A stretch of DNA of 64,000 bases, from NCBI GenBank assembly GCA_024690205.1, contig JAILCX010000047.1, forward strand, positions 1-64,000, given 5' to 3'. The translations under genes were made by a program, and so were the position numbers. Origin of the DNA: Lachnospiraceae bacterium (GTDB lineage: Bacteria > Bacillota > Clostridia > Lachnospirales > Lachnospiraceae). The stretch's first letter is position 1; each line of letters begins with the position of its first letter. The notes beneath the pieces were generated by a model that was not told the origin of the DNA, did not search any database, and was given only the letters and a program-made list of their open reading frames with translations. This document shows positions 18,141 to 27,539 of this stretch, piece by piece.

Positions 18141-18785
18141 ATGGCATATAAAGTTTCATATAAAGTGGTATCCGAACAGGGTGAACAGTTAAAGAACACC
18201 GCCAAAGACATGGATAACTACATTCAATCATTAAACCAGATCGTTTCAAAGCTTGGAAATGATGAGCTTCTTAATTCAGTAAGAGAAGACTTAAAGAAGT
18301 TCCAAAAGCAGCTTGAAGAAGAAAAAACGATCCTTAATCTTGCAGGACAGATCCTGTCAGAGATCGTACAGAGTTATTCGGGAGCAGAAAAGAAGAGCGT
18401 TCAGAAAGTCGACAAGACAAAAGCTCATAACAGAGACTTTTATAAGCGCCCGGTTGCCGTAGCATCCGCAGGCGGCGGTGCAGCAACAGCTGCAGCCTCA
18501 GGAGCAGGAGCAGCGGCAGCATCTGCAACCTCTTATTCGTCGACTACGATCAACTACAATACCGTTAGTCCCTCAAGTTCTTCGGGTGAGGTCGGAAGTG
18601 CAGCCGCATCGGTAGCATCTACAATCGGAGCAGCCGTTACATCGGGCCCCGGCAAGGCAGCCGCTATCGCAGCAGGAGCTGTTGCCGCAGTAACCGGAGC
18701 AGGACTTGCAGGCGCAGCAGTATACGATAAAAAACGAAGCAAAGCACAGGAAGAATCAGAGTCGGAGATTTCAAGTGAAAAATAA
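18141..18785 (+). CDS. Type VII locus protein: helical N-terminus, Ala/Gly/Ser-rich linker, C-terminal TM
   Basis: A 214-residue protein of unknown family. Residues 1-90 are helical and WXG100-like in length and spacing but lack W-x-G. A low-complexity Ala/Gly/Ser/Thr stretch follows (about 110-180), then a small-residue membrane helix (about 180-203) and a charged tail ending SEISSEK. ATG 18141 with GGAGG is chosen over the TTG at 18114. It follows the WXG100 array and precedes the DUF2442 gene, which it overlaps. It could be a membrane-tethered WXG-like partner or a substrate. That is inference. Confidence 0.75.
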   Translation: MAYKVSYKVVSEQGEQLKNTAKDMDNYIQSLNQIVSKLGNDELLNSVREDLKKFQKQLEEEKTILNLAGQILSEIVQSYSGAEKKSVQKVDKTKAHNRDFYKRPVAVASAGGGAATAAASGAGAAAASATSYSSTTINYNTVSPSSSSGEVGSAAASVASTIGAAVTSGPGKAAAIAAGAVAAVTGAGLAGAAVYDKKRSKAQEESESEISSEK

Positions 18786-19032
18786 TACTATCAAAAGTAT
18801 AAAACCAATGAAAAACGGAATCCTCAAGGTTGTCCTTGATACCGGAAATTCGCTTTCGGTTGACATGTCGGATAAACTCATGACAGCCAGATTCGGTGTA
18901 CTTAAAAATAGCGATGTCTGGCAAACCGCAGATACCGACGGAAACTTTGTGCATTGGTATAAGGATGATATAGAAGTGGTTGAATTGTCCTTTGATGAAC
19001 TGATGCAGATGACTCTTGGAAGTGCGTATTGA
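18775..19032 (+). CDS. DUF2442-like small protein
   Basis: An 85-residue protein resembling the DUF2442 family: IKSIKPM start, a beta-hairpin LDTGNSLSVDM, a TARFGVLK segment and a WYKDDIEV strand. DUF2442 proteins are small and uncharacterised. GTG 18775 is preferred because GGAGA (18764-18768) lies six bases upstream; the longer reading frame has no ribosome site. It overlaps the end of the preceding gene by 11 bases, so the two are probably coupled. Last gene of the type VII operon before a terminator. Confidence 0.7.
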   Translation: MKNNTIKSIKPMKNGILKVVLDTGNSLSVDMSDKLMTARFGVLKNSDVWQTADTDGNFVHWYKDDIEVVELSFDELMQMTLGSAY

Positions 19033-19071
19033 TGTTTTTATCCGAAAGGGGTTCGGAATAATAATATGTTT

Positions 19072-19101
19072 AAAGGCCGTAACTTAAGTTACGGCCTTTT
19101 T
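19072..19101 (+). terminator. Intrinsic terminator closing the type VII operon
   Basis: The 12-base arms AAAGGCCGTAAC (19072-19083) and GTTACGGCCTTT (19088-19099) have a four-base loop and a T run. Since A residues also precede the stem, it can serve the convergent beta-helix gene too. Confidence 0.92.
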
Positions 19102-19126
19102 GTATGATCTTTTGTATATCTTTGAT

Positions 19127-21127
19127 CTAGTATATAACTTTCTTTGCAGCTTTTTCGTCTGCGAAAGGTCCGGGCATTGCCGATAATCCTCTGTGATTTC
19201 CGAGGTAATCGGTATCGAAGATGATATCCGTTCCGTCCGGGTTTTCAAATCTCTGTTCGGGCTGGAATGCCTTTCCAAGCTTTTCCGTAGTCATTATGCC
19301 GACCTTGTAATTCTTAAGAAGGTTAAATACGTTTGTCTTTAATGTGTATTTACCGTCCTTTTCAACAAGTTCTATGGTGACATTTGATTTCTTATCTACG
19401 AACTTTTCCTTTTCATGCTTACAAACCGTTGCTCCGTTAAAGTATGCATTTCCCGAAAGCCATACGGGAAGATGTCCGAAGTGCGCTGTAGCAAGTGCAC
19501 CCATGTCGGGCTTTTCTCCTTTTGCAAAAGGAGCATACCACTCATCATATGTAGGGAAGATATCGAAAGGCTTTGTTCCCGTGGTTGTATATTCAGCATC
19601 CTCGGGAGTCTTTTTCTTATCAACGGGGAAGTGCTGGATAAAGATGTTGTTGTAGATCCTGTCATCTCCGTGAAGGATAGTCATGAAGCCTGCAACCTCT
19701 GTTCTGTGACGGATATGGTAAGGAGTGTAGCGGGGCTCTCTTTGGCCGTTAACAACGCTGTCAACACCTGAATTGATAAGGCTGAAGCTTCCAAGCATGA
19801 GGTTATTAACAACAGCGATTCCTTCACTGGGAATCGTGATACCGATCTTTGATAAAAGGATGTTGTTATCGATAAGAGTGGGACCGTGGCCTACTTCTAC
19901 GAAGATATCTGAGTTGAACATGATACCGTTCATGGTCTTTGTGCCTTCGGGTCTGAAGTTATCATGCATGAGGTTTCCGCTTACGCGGGCACCCTGTGCT
20001 TCCCAGTCAAGCCATACACCGATGATGCTGTGGTGGATGTGGTTTCTTCTTATTGTAACGTCGATACCTGCATGAAGCTTAATTCCTGCAGTTTCAGCTC
20101 CGCCAAGTTGTGATGAAGTACAGATATGATGGATGTGGTTATCTTCGATGGTAGAGAAGACAGCACCCATACGTCCTACGATACCTGTCTGTTCGCAGTG
20201 GTGGATGTTACATCTTCTGACGATGTGAGAACCGATACGCTCTTTAACCCAACCATGATACTGTCCGCGGCATACCGCATCTCTTTCCATCTGGGTAGGG
20301 CTTTTAACGTATCTGGTTGAGAAGTACATGTTGTTTTCGGGGTCGAGGTATTTACCGAGTGAGATACCGCAGCATCTGCTTCCGTAGATCTCACAGTCCT
20401 CGATGATCCATCCCTTGGCCCAGTGAGGACCTATCATACCATCCTGATAAGCTGCGGGAGGTGCCCAGGTCGTAGCGGCCTTATTGATGTTAAATCCGCT
20501 AACCGTAATGTAGTTAACGAAGTTCTTATCGGGCATGAAACAGTTACGGCGAACTGAGATCTCAACGTTTTCCTTGTTGGGATCAAGTCCCTTGAAGTTA
20601 GCATAAAGGACCGTCTCATCACCGTCCTGCTCAGTGTAGTACTTGTAAGTAGAAGCTTCCTTATCCCATGCAAAAGGATCGGGCTTTGCTTTTACACACT
20701 CATCAAGCGTTTCCGTTTCATACATCATGCTGTCGTTTAAGAAAACGGCACCCGTATGACGGATGGTGGGAGCGAAATACCAATCGCCGCCTACAACGGT
20801 TGTGTAAGGATTATATGAACCGAAGATACTGTTATCGACTCTTGCCGTCCATACGTTTCCCTTGTATTTTTTCCAGCTCTTAAGTTCCTCGGCACCTGTT
20901 ATGACTGCACCAAGGGGCTTTTCAGAGCGGTAAACGATAGGTGCATCAGCTGTACCGCCGTTCTTGGGACATACGTATTCCCTGTAGATACCGGGAGATA
21001 CGATGATCTCGTCGCCTGCGACAGCAACTTTTGCCGCATCGTTAATATGCCTGAAAGGAGTTTCTTTGCTTCCGTTCCCCTCTTTTGGAGCATTGGCATT
21101 AACGTAATAAATTGTGTTTTTTGACAT
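19127..21127 (-). CDS. GH120-like right-handed beta-helix glycosidase (probable beta-xylosidase)
   Basis: A 666-residue protein without a signal peptide, so probably cytoplasmic. It opens with IYYVNANAP and PFRHINDAAKVA, as in GH120 and related beta-helix proteins, and continues with many short right-handed helix rungs. HGWVKERIG, WLDWEAQG and DIFVEVGHGP fit GH120 landmarks. By that comparison Asp374 and Glu411 are the likely nucleophile and acid/base. GH120 enzymes release xylose from xylo-oligosaccharides. ATG 21127 has AGGAGGG upstream; longer reading frames reach into the promoter region. GH127- and GH43-like genes nearby support arabinoxylan use. It could instead be an uncharacterised beta-helix relative. 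Confidence 0.8.
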   Translation of the reverse strand: MSKNTIYYVNANAPKEGNGSKETPFRHINDAAKVAVAGDEIIVSPGIYREYVCPKNGGTADAPIVYRSEKPLGAVITGAEELKSWKKYKGNVWTARVDNSIFGSYNPYTTVVGGDWYFAPTIRHTGAVFLNDSMMYETETLDECVKAKPDPFAWDKEASTYKYYTEQDGDETVLYANFKGLDPNKENVEISVRRNCFMPDKNFVNYITVSGFNINKAATTWAPPAAYQDGMIGPHWAKGWIIEDCEIYGSRCCGISLGKYLDPENNMYFSTRYVKSPTQMERDAVCRGQYHGWVKERIGSHIVRRCNIHHCEQTGIVGRMGAVFSTIEDNHIHHICTSSQLGGAETAGIKLHAGIDVTIRRNHIHHSIIGVWLDWEAQGARVSGNLMHDNFRPEGTKTMNGIMFNSDIFVEVGHGPTLIDNNILLSKIGITIPSEGIAVVNNLMLGSFSLINSGVDSVVNGQREPRYTPYHIRHRTEVAGFMTILHGDDRIYNNIFIQHFPVDKKKTPEDAEYTTTGTKPFDIFPTYDEWYAPFAKGEKPDMGALATAHFGHLPVWLSGNAYFNGATVCKHEKEKFVDKKSNVTIELVEKDGKYTLKTNVFNLLKNYKVGIMTTEKLGKAFQPEQRFENPDGTDIIFDTDYLGNHRGLSAMPGPFADEKAAKKVIY

Positions 21128-21292
21128 ATGTAACCCTCCTAGAATATGTCCTCCGTGATCCGGAGAATGATAGAAATAATTATATCCTAAAGGACTTATT
21201 AAATCTATTTGTATTTGAACTTTTTTACATTGAAAATAGAGTATATTTCTGTCAAAATATAATGAGTTGATAGATAACAAGTTAAGTGTTTT

Positions 21293-22591
21293 ATGAAAAA
21301 AGACAAAAGCGTTACAAATACTTCAAAACATCATCCCGCATGGGCAAAGCTTGATAATACTGCGATTCTTTTTCCGGTGATAGCAAGCTCTTCAATGAGC
21401 AGTTGTTACAGGATAAGCGTGATACTTAAAGAAGAGATTCAGGGGGACCTTCTTCAAAAGGCCCAGGATATCTTATTGCCCCAGTTCCTTCCTTTCAGGA
21501 TGAGACTTAAGATGGGGCTTTTTTGGTATTACTTTGAGGAAAATGACAGAAAACCTCCCAAAGTTCTTGAGGAGAGCACATTCCCGGGTACCTATATAAA
21601 TAAGAGCCGTAACAATCATTACATGTTCAGGGTTACCTACTTTGGAAAGAGGATAAACCTTGAGGTTTTCCATGCACTGACGGACGGATACGGTGGATTG
21701 ATGTTCCTTAGGGAACTTACCTATCAGTATTTAAGGCTATCTCATCCCGAGGAGCTTTCCGACGAAAAGGACAGGTTATCACCCGGTGTCACACTTGACA
21801 TGGAAGACAGCTACGTTAAGAGCTTTAGGAGTGCCAAAAAGCATGATGAAGCTTATAAATCAGGGAAGGCTGTCGTCATAAAGGGTGAAAAGCTTCCAAG
21901 AGGTGAAGTTGGAGTAATACACGGATGCTTTAAACTATCTGAGATCAAGGAAACAGCAAAGAAGTATGGTGTTACCCTTAACCAGTATCTTGTCGGAGTT
22001 TTTGTATATTCGGTTTATAAGGAATACCTTAAGGGCGGAACCTCGGAAAGACCCATTAACTGCTGCGTTCCCGTTGACCTTCGAGGCTTTTATGATTCAA
22101 GGACCGTCAAGAATTTCTTTGCTATGGTTATGGCAAGGTTTAAGCCCCAAAAGGATGATTACTCTTTTGATGAAGTATTAAAGATCGTGGTCGACAGCTT
22201 AAAGGAGCAGATAACCAAGGAAAACCTCGATACGATCCTTTCATATAACGTTTCCAATGAAAGGAATATATTCCTTCGTCCCGTTCCGGTGTTTATAAAA
22301 AACATAGCGATAAAGAGTGTTTATTATTCAACGACTGACCTTACAACGGCAACGGTCACAAATATCGGGGATGCAGGTATAAGAGAGCCCTACATTAAAT
22401 ATGTAGACAGGTTATATGCTATGCTTGCTCTTTCCCGTGGACAGGATATAAAGGCTGCGATCGTAAGCCATAACGGCTTGCTCACGATCACATTTACAAC
22501 GAGGCTCCACGACGTATCGATCCAGAAGCGTTTCTTCAGGATGATATCAAACGAGGGAGTTTCGGTAGCTGTTGAGACCAACTACGACTGA
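21293..22591 (+). CDS. Condensation-superfamily acyltransferase (alcohol acetyltransferase-like)
   Basis: A 432-residue protein of the CoA-dependent acyltransferase/condensation superfamily. The catalytic HxxxDG motif is present as HALTDGYGG near residue 126, and the second half has a NCCVPVDLRGF segment typical of the fold. The acyl donor is probably acetyl-CoA or another acyl-CoA; the acceptor is unknown. It begins a tight run with the zinc-ribbon membrane protein (14 bases) and the HSL-type hydrolase (11 bases), then the GH127 gene. The ribosome site is weak. The cassette suggests acylation and deacylation of one small molecule or sugar, but nothing in the sequence fixes it. Confidence 0.82.
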   Translation: MKKDKSVTNTSKHHPAWAKLDNTAILFPVIASSSMSSCYRISVILKEEIQGDLLQKAQDILLPQFLPFRMRLKMGLFWYYFEENDRKPPKVLEESTFPGTYINKSRNNHYMFRVTYFGKRINLEVFHALTDGYGGLMFLRELTYQYLRLSHPEELSDEKDRLSPGVTLDMEDSYVKSFRSAKKHDEAYKSGKAVVIKGEKLPRGEVGVIHGCFKLSEIKETAKKYGVTLNQYLVGVFVYSVYKEYLKGGTSERPINCCVPVDLRGFYDSRTVKNFFAMVMARFKPQKDDYSFDEVLKIVVDSLKEQITKENLDTILSYNVSNERNIFLRPVPVFIKNIAIKSVYYSTTDLTTATVTNIGDAGIREPYIKYVDRLYAMLALSRGQDIKAAIVSHNGLLTITFTTRLHDVSIQKRFFRMISNEGVSVAVETNYD

Positions 22592-22605
22592 CATAGGAGT
22601 TAACG

Positions 22606-23301
22606 ATGAACAAATGCCCGCAATGCGGAATAATCTTATATAAAGACACGGAAGTATGCCCTTTATGCAGCTGTGTGACCGAGGTAATGGAGGATGATAA
22701 ACAAAAGGCGGCAGTTGATGCTTTTTCGGTTGCATCGCCTTATCCTGACGTGTACAAAAAGACGAAGATATTAAGATTCGTTCTTAAACTCGTGCTCTTT
22801 ATCTTTGTTGTGGCGGAAGCAGTGATGGTTCTTATCAACTATCTGACTCCGGTATCATATCCGTGGTCTTTGATAACGGGACTTTCACTTTTGTACATCT
22901 ATCTTTTCCTTTTGTATTGGATTAGTCACGACTCAGGGTTTGCGGCCAAGGTCGGATTCCAGATGCTCATAACCATGGGCTTTTTGCTGGCTATCGATTA
23001 TCTAAACGGCATGCACGGATGGTCGCTTCAATGGGCTATTCCGAGCATAATACTTGCAGGCGATGCGATAGTATTTATTTTGATGGTTCTTAACAAGAGC
23101 CGTTGGCAAAGTTACTTACTGCTGCTCCTTTTGATGGGAGCATGCTCGCTTGGCATACTCGGATTGTTTTTTGCCGGAAAGATAAGCAGTATCGTTATGC
23201 CCGTTATCTGTGCGGGGATCTCGTGTCTATACAGTTTCGGAGCACTCCTTTTCGGAGGCAAAACAGCAGGTTACGAACTTAAGAGAAGAGTCCATATTTA
23301 A
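22606..23301 (+). CDS. Zinc-ribbon integral membrane protein (DUF6320-like)
   Basis: A 231-residue protein. The first 25 residues form a zinc ribbon with CPQC and CPLC pairs. Six or so hydrophobic helices follow between residues 60 and 225. It matches the plan of the DUF6320 family, which is commonly encoded beside an alcohol-acetyltransferase-like gene. The topology suggests a cytoplasmic metal-binding head on a membrane bundle. AGGAG lies upstream of the ATG. No transport motif is visible, and its part in the cassette is unknown. Confidence 0.8.
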   Translation: MNKCPQCGIILYKDTEVCPLCSCVTEVMEDDKQKAAVDAFSVASPYPDVYKKTKILRFVLKLVLFIFVVAEAVMVLINYLTPVSYPWSLITGLSLLYIYLFLLYWISHDSGFAAKVGFQMLITMGFLLAIDYLNGMHGWSLQWAIPSIILAGDAIVFILMVLNKSRWQSYLLLLLLMGACSLGILGLFFAGKISSIVMPVICAGISCLYSFGALLFGGKTAGYELKRRVHI

Positions 23302-23312
23302 CTGAGGTAATA

Positions 23313-24308
23313 ATGAGTGAATTAAGGACGCATATAAATGAAAAAGTGAGGGACATCCTTGCGGGTTCTGATAAAGAGCAGGACGATGTTTCGCTTCGCG
23401 GAAAGACCGCGAGACAGATCGTTAAGGTTGCAAATCACATGCCGGTTTTGGGACCTTTGCGCGTTAACGGTACTTTGCAGAATTTTATTAGCGATCACGA
23501 ACTTAAATGGAGGTTTCCCGATAAACTTAAAAATTCTGTCCTTGATATGGGATATTTTAAGGCCGAGCTTCTTGAAAACGAGCCCTCGGAAAAAGATATT
23601 CCTGACAGATATGTCATCTTACAGTTGCACGGAGGCGGATATTACGGAAGATTGCACAATATCTACCGTGCGGTAGCTACATATTATAACGAAATAACCG
23701 AAGGCTTTGATGTTCTTAGCATTGACTACAGGGTGGCGCCCGATGATCCTTACCCTGCAGCTTTGGAAGATGCAGTGTGCTCATACCGCTTTCTTCTTCA
23801 AAGAGGCTATGCTCCGGGGCACATTATCATATCGGGGGATTCTGCTGGCGGCGGATTGTCACTTGCCCTATGCATGTATCTTCGCGATAACCGGATACCG
23901 CTTCCGATGTGCGTGATCACGATGTCGGCTTGGACGGACCTTACAAAGAGCGGAGAGTCATACAGCGAAAACTTTGACTCCGATCCGGTATTCGGCGGGA
24001 CCAAAAAGACGCTCGTTTATAAAAAGGGCTACTACAAGGATCACGATCCTAAAAAGCCTTATATTTCTCCCGTGTACGGAACATTCAACAACTTTCCTCC
24101 GATGCTCATGCAGGTGGGAGAGCTTGAAATGCTGCGGGATGACACTTTGTCGGTTTATGAAAAAGCAAAGGCTGAAGGAGTGGATATTACCGAGCACACG
24201 TTCCCGGGAATGTTCCATGTATTTCAATTGGGGTTAAACACGTTTCCCGAATCCAAGGAAGCGTGGGATGAAATAAAAGAATTTATATTTAGGGTAAAGG
24301 GGGATTAA
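23313..24308 (+). CDS. Alpha/beta hydrolase of the HSL/acetyl-esterase type
   Basis: A 331-residue hydrolase. The oxyanion-hole motif is LHGGGYYG near residue 108, the nucleophile elbow is ISGDSAGGG near residue 173, and late Asp and His (MFHVFQLG) complete a Ser-Asp-His triad. The HSL family cleaves short-chain esters such as acetyl groups. Given GH120, GH127 and GH43 neighbours, removal of acetyl groups from xylo-oligosaccharides is possible; pairing with the acyltransferase two genes upstream is another option. It has no signal peptide. The next gene starts two bases after the stop, indicating an operon. Confidence 0.88.
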   Translation: MSELRTHINEKVRDILAGSDKEQDDVSLRGKTARQIVKVANHMPVLGPLRVNGTLQNFISDHELKWRFPDKLKNSVLDMGYFKAELLENEPSEKDIPDRYVILQLHGGGYYGRLHNIYRAVATYYNEITEGFDVLSIDYRVAPDDPYPAALEDAVCSYRFLLQRGYAPGHIIISGDSAGGGLSLALCMYLRDNRIPLPMCVITMSAWTDLTKSGESYSENFDSDPVFGGTKKTLVYKKGYYKDHDPKKPYISPVYGTFNNFPPMLMQVGELEMLRDDTLSVYEKAKAEGVDITEHTFPGMFHVFQLGLNTFPESKEAWDEIKEFIFRVKGD

Positions 24309-24309
24309 G

Positions 24310-26112
24310 ATGCTTAAAAACGTAAAAGCCAATCTTAATAACAGCATATTTAAGGACAGGTTGAGGGTAGATAAGGATTACCTTATGTCGCTTGATCTGA
24401 GGGCTCTTTTGCAAAACTATACGGTTGAAGCCGGAGTCATCCTTGAAGGAAACCAGATAACACCTGATCCTTCAAATACTTATCTTCACTGGGGATGGGA
24501 GTCTCCGACCTGTCAGTTAAGAGGTCATTTCCTGGGGCACTGGATGAGTGCATGCGCGCATATCTTAGCCGTTGAAAAGGACAGGCAGTTAGAGGCCCGT
24601 CTTTATGAAGTTATCGATAAGCTTGCTTATTATCAGGAGCTTTCGGATGACGGATGGGTAGGACCGATCCCCGAAAAGTATTTTTACATTTTAAGGCATA
24701 CGGACAGATACATCTGGTCACCCCAGTATACGATGCATAAGCTCTTTTTGGGACTTGTTGATGTGTATGATCTTTTATCATATAAGCCTGCTTTAAACAT
24801 CTTATCAAAGCTTTCCGACTGGTACGTTAAGTGGGTCAGGGAAAATGATAAGGTTTGTCCCGAGGCAACACTCCTTGGTGAAACAGGCGGAATGCTTGAG
24901 ATATGGGCAAGGTTATATATGATCACAGGTCAGAAGAAATATCTTGACCTGGCGCATGCTTATGAAAAGTCAGGTATCTTAAGTGCCCTTGATAAAGGCG
25001 AAGATCCGCTTACCGGAAACCACACGAATGCAAGCATACCTTGGGCACACGGAACGGCTGCGATGTTCATTGCAACAAAGGATAAGAAGTATCTTGACCT
25101 TACAAAGAAGTTCTGGAAATGTGCGGTAAATGATCGTGAGCAGTATGCAACGGGCGGTCAAAACGCCGGAGAATTCTGGATCCCGAAGGGAAAACTTGGT
25201 GAGTACATGGGAGATCGTAACCAGGAATTCTGCACGATGTATAACATGGTAAGACTTGCAGATTATCTTTACAAGTTTACCGGAGATAAAGAATACCTTG
25301 ATTTTATCGAGATAAATATTTATAACGGATTCCTTGCTCAGCAGAATCCTCAGACGGGAATGCCCACATACTTCCTTCCCATGAAGAGCGCCTCTAAGAA
25401 AGTTTGGGGTTCAAAGACACATGATTTCTGGTGCTGTCACGGAACTATGATCCAGTCACAGACACTATATTCGGAGCTTGCTTTTTATGAAGAAGATGAA
25501 AGCATCGTTGTAGGCCAGTATATCCCGTCAAAGTTAAGCTTTGGGACAAAGGGAAATACTGTGACGGTAAGTCTCCTTGCCGATATGAACTCGACCCAGG
25601 TTGATTCGCTTTTTGAAGAAAAGGGCGGGGAAAGAAGCGGGTCATGGAGTTTTATCCTTGATATCGAAGCTGAGAAGGAAAAGGAGCTTACGATTAAGTT
25701 AAGGATCCCCGGATGGATAAAGGGTGAGCCTTATGTCCTTATAGATAAAAAGAAAAGAAAGGTTACCAAAAAGGAGATTGAATCGGGTTTTGTCATTATA
25801 ACGGGCAAGTTTAAAAAGAACGTTATTAATATCGCCTTTGAAGCCCCTTTATATGTACTGACGCTGCCTGACAGGAAAGATCTCGGGGCTGTCATGGAAG
25901 GTCCAAAGGTGCTTGCTTCTGTTGGAGAGAGCGCAGTGCTTGAAGATGATCCCGAAAACTGCCTTATTCCCAAGACGGAGAGAGTATATCAGACTTATCC
26001 CTGGATGTACGGTCATTACCTTCTTCCTCAAAACGGCGCAGACAAAGAGTTTATGCCCTTATACGAGATAGTTGATGAGGAATACTCTATATACCAAAAG
26101 ATCAGGGAGTAA
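24310..26112 (+). CDS. GH127-family (DUF1680) glycosidase, probable beta-L-arabinofuranosidase
   Basis: A 600-residue protein with an (alpha/alpha)6-barrel core (about 60-420) and C-terminal beta domains. The zinc/thiolate site of the family appears to be present: Glu306 and Cys308 in NQEFC and Cys375-Cys376 in WCCHGT. GH127 enzymes use a cysteine nucleophile and remove L-arabinofuranose; relatives have other specificities. It has no signal peptide, so it likely acts on imported oligosaccharides. AAAGGGGG precedes the ATG, two bases after the hydrolase stop. Together with the GH120- and GH43-like enzymes it suggests arabinoxylan breakdown. Confidence 0.88.
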   Translation: MLKNVKANLNNSIFKDRLRVDKDYLMSLDLRALLQNYTVEAGVILEGNQITPDPSNTYLHWGWESPTCQLRGHFLGHWMSACAHILAVEKDRQLEARLYEVIDKLAYYQELSDDGWVGPIPEKYFYILRHTDRYIWSPQYTMHKLFLGLVDVYDLLSYKPALNILSKLSDWYVKWVRENDKVCPEATLLGETGGMLEIWARLYMITGQKKYLDLAHAYEKSGILSALDKGEDPLTGNHTNASIPWAHGTAAMFIATKDKKYLDLTKKFWKCAVNDREQYATGGQNAGEFWIPKGKLGEYMGDRNQEFCTMYNMVRLADYLYKFTGDKEYLDFIEINIYNGFLAQQNPQTGMPTYFLPMKSASKKVWGSKTHDFWCCHGTMIQSQTLYSELAFYEEDESIVVGQYIPSKLSFGTKGNTVTVSLLADMNSTQVDSLFEEKGGERSGSWSFILDIEAEKEKELTIKLRIPGWIKGEPYVLIDKKKRKVTKKEIESGFVIITGKFKKNVINIAFEAPLYVLTLPDRKDLGAVMEGPKVLASVGESAVLEDDPENCLIPKTERVYQTYPWMYGHYLLPQNGADKEFMPLYEIVDEEYSIYQKIRE

Positions 26113-26199
26113 AAATCTTTAAAATCTCAAAGGAATGTGATAGCATTAAAATGTTCGGTATAAGACCGAGAAATATTAAAGAAACGGAGATATATCACT

Positions 26200-26949
26200 A
26201 TGATGAAACTGGTACTCATAAGACACGGTGAGAGCGAATGGAACAAGCTTAACCTTTTCACCGGCTGGACAGACGTTGACCTTAGCGATAAGGGACGTGA
26301 AGAAGCAAAGAATGCAGGTAAAGTCCTTAAAGAAGAAGGATACGACTTTGATGTATGTTATACATCATACTTAAAGCGTGCGATCCATACTTTGAACATC
26401 TGCCTTGATGAGATGGACAGAGCATGGCTTCCCGTTATCAAATCCTGGAAATTAAACGAGCGTCACTACGGAGCTTTACAGGGACTTAACAAGTCTGAGA
26501 CAGCTGAAAAGTACGGCGAAGATCAGGTTAAGATCTGGAGACGTTCTTTTGACGTTAAGCCGCCCGCACTTGAAGAAAGCGATGAGCGTTCAGCTACAAA
26601 GATGGAGATGTTCAGAGATGTAGACAAGTCACTCCTTCCTCCCAATGAGTCTCTTGAGACAACTATCGAGAGAGTTGTTCCTTACTTCAACGAAGTAATT
26701 AAGAAGGATATGGAAGCAGGAAAGAGAGTAGTTATCGCAGCTCACGGAAATTCACTTCGTGCACTCGTTAAGTACTTTGACGATCTTACACCCGATGAGA
26801 TCATCGGAGTAAACATTCCTACTGCAGTACCGCTTGTTTACGAGTTTGATGATAACTTCAAGGTTATCAAGCACTACTACCTCGGTGACCAGGAAGCATT
26901 AAAGGCTAAGATGGATGCCGTTGCAAACCAGGGTAAGAAGAGCAACTAA
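26200..26949 (+). CDS. gpmA: 2,3-bisphosphoglycerate-dependent phosphoglycerate mutase
   Basis: A 249-residue glycolytic enzyme interconverting 3- and 2-phosphoglycerate. It opens with [10 protein letters not shown] (phosphohistidine RHG) and has [26 protein letters not shown] and the second catalytic His in [10 protein letters not shown]. Length is standard. Two ATGs are adjacent at 26200 and 26203; CGGAGA fits either. It is followed nine bases later by the small membrane protein gene. Very high confidence. Confidence 0.97.
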   Translation: MMKLVLIRHGESEWNKLNLFTGWTDVDLSDKGREEAKNAGKVLKEEGYDFDVCYTSYLKRAIHTLNICLDEMDRAWLPVIKSWKLNERHYGALQGLNKSETAEKYGEDQVKIWRRSFDVKPPALEESDERSATKMEMFRDVDKSLLPPNESLETTIERVVPYFNEVIKKDMEAGKRVVIAAHGNSLRALVKYFDDLTPDEIIGVNIPTAVPLVYEFDDNFKVIKHYYLGDQEALKAKMDAVANQGKKSN

Positions 26950-26957
26950 AGAGGTTT

Positions 26958-27539
26958 ATGGCTGAAAGATCGGATCTTATCGTCGGAGGATACTTTTTCG
27001 GATCCTTCGATGATGCAAAGACCGCACAAAAAGAATTAAAGAATGCAAAGTATCTCGATGAGAGATTTTCCTCGATGCGCCCCGCGCAGATGAAAGCAGT
27101 CTATGACAAGATGCTTGATGAAAAGATGTTCACAACGCCTGTCGGCTGGGAATATCTTAAGTATCTGCGCGGAAGGATCGTCGAGAACGGAGTTTCGGAG
27201 GAAGAACTGCGTCCGATACCTCTTTACGTGAATTTCAGCGCACAAAAAGACGACATCCTTGAAAAGAACTCTGATCATATCGCAAGAGAACATGTGCGTC
27301 CTTCACAAAGAAGACGCTCCGTAAAGGATGTTTTAAAGATTTCAGTGATAGCCAATATCTTTCTTTTGATATTGGTCATTCTTATGTTTGTCATAACGAT
27401 CAAATCAGACAATCCCAACATCTTAAACTACAAGGAAGCTGTTATAAACGAATATGCTTCATGGGAAGAAGAGTTGAAATCTTGGGAAGAAGAGCTTACC
27501 GAAAGGGAGAAGGCACTTGAAGATACTGGTAGCAGATGA
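26958..27539 (+). CDS. Small single-TM protein of unknown family
   Basis: A 193-residue protein I do not recognise. Residues 1-110 are soluble and mixed alpha/beta, opening MAERSDLIVGGYFFG. A membrane helix lies at about 127-148, then a Glu/Lys-rich coiled tail with EEELKSWEEELTEREKA. Its end overlaps the response-regulator start by 23 bases, so the regulator is probably translationally coupled to it. AGAGG precedes the ATG. The overlap hints at a link to signalling, but no sensor domain is visible. Confidence 0.8.
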   Translation: MAERSDLIVGGYFFGSFDDAKTAQKELKNAKYLDERFSSMRPAQMKAVYDKMLDEKMFTTPVGWEYLKYLRGRIVENGVSEEELRPIPLYVNFSAQKDDILEKNSDHIAREHVRPSQRRRSVKDVLKISVIANIFLLILVILMFVITIKSDNPNILNYKEAVINEYASWEEELKSWEEELTEREKALEDTGSR

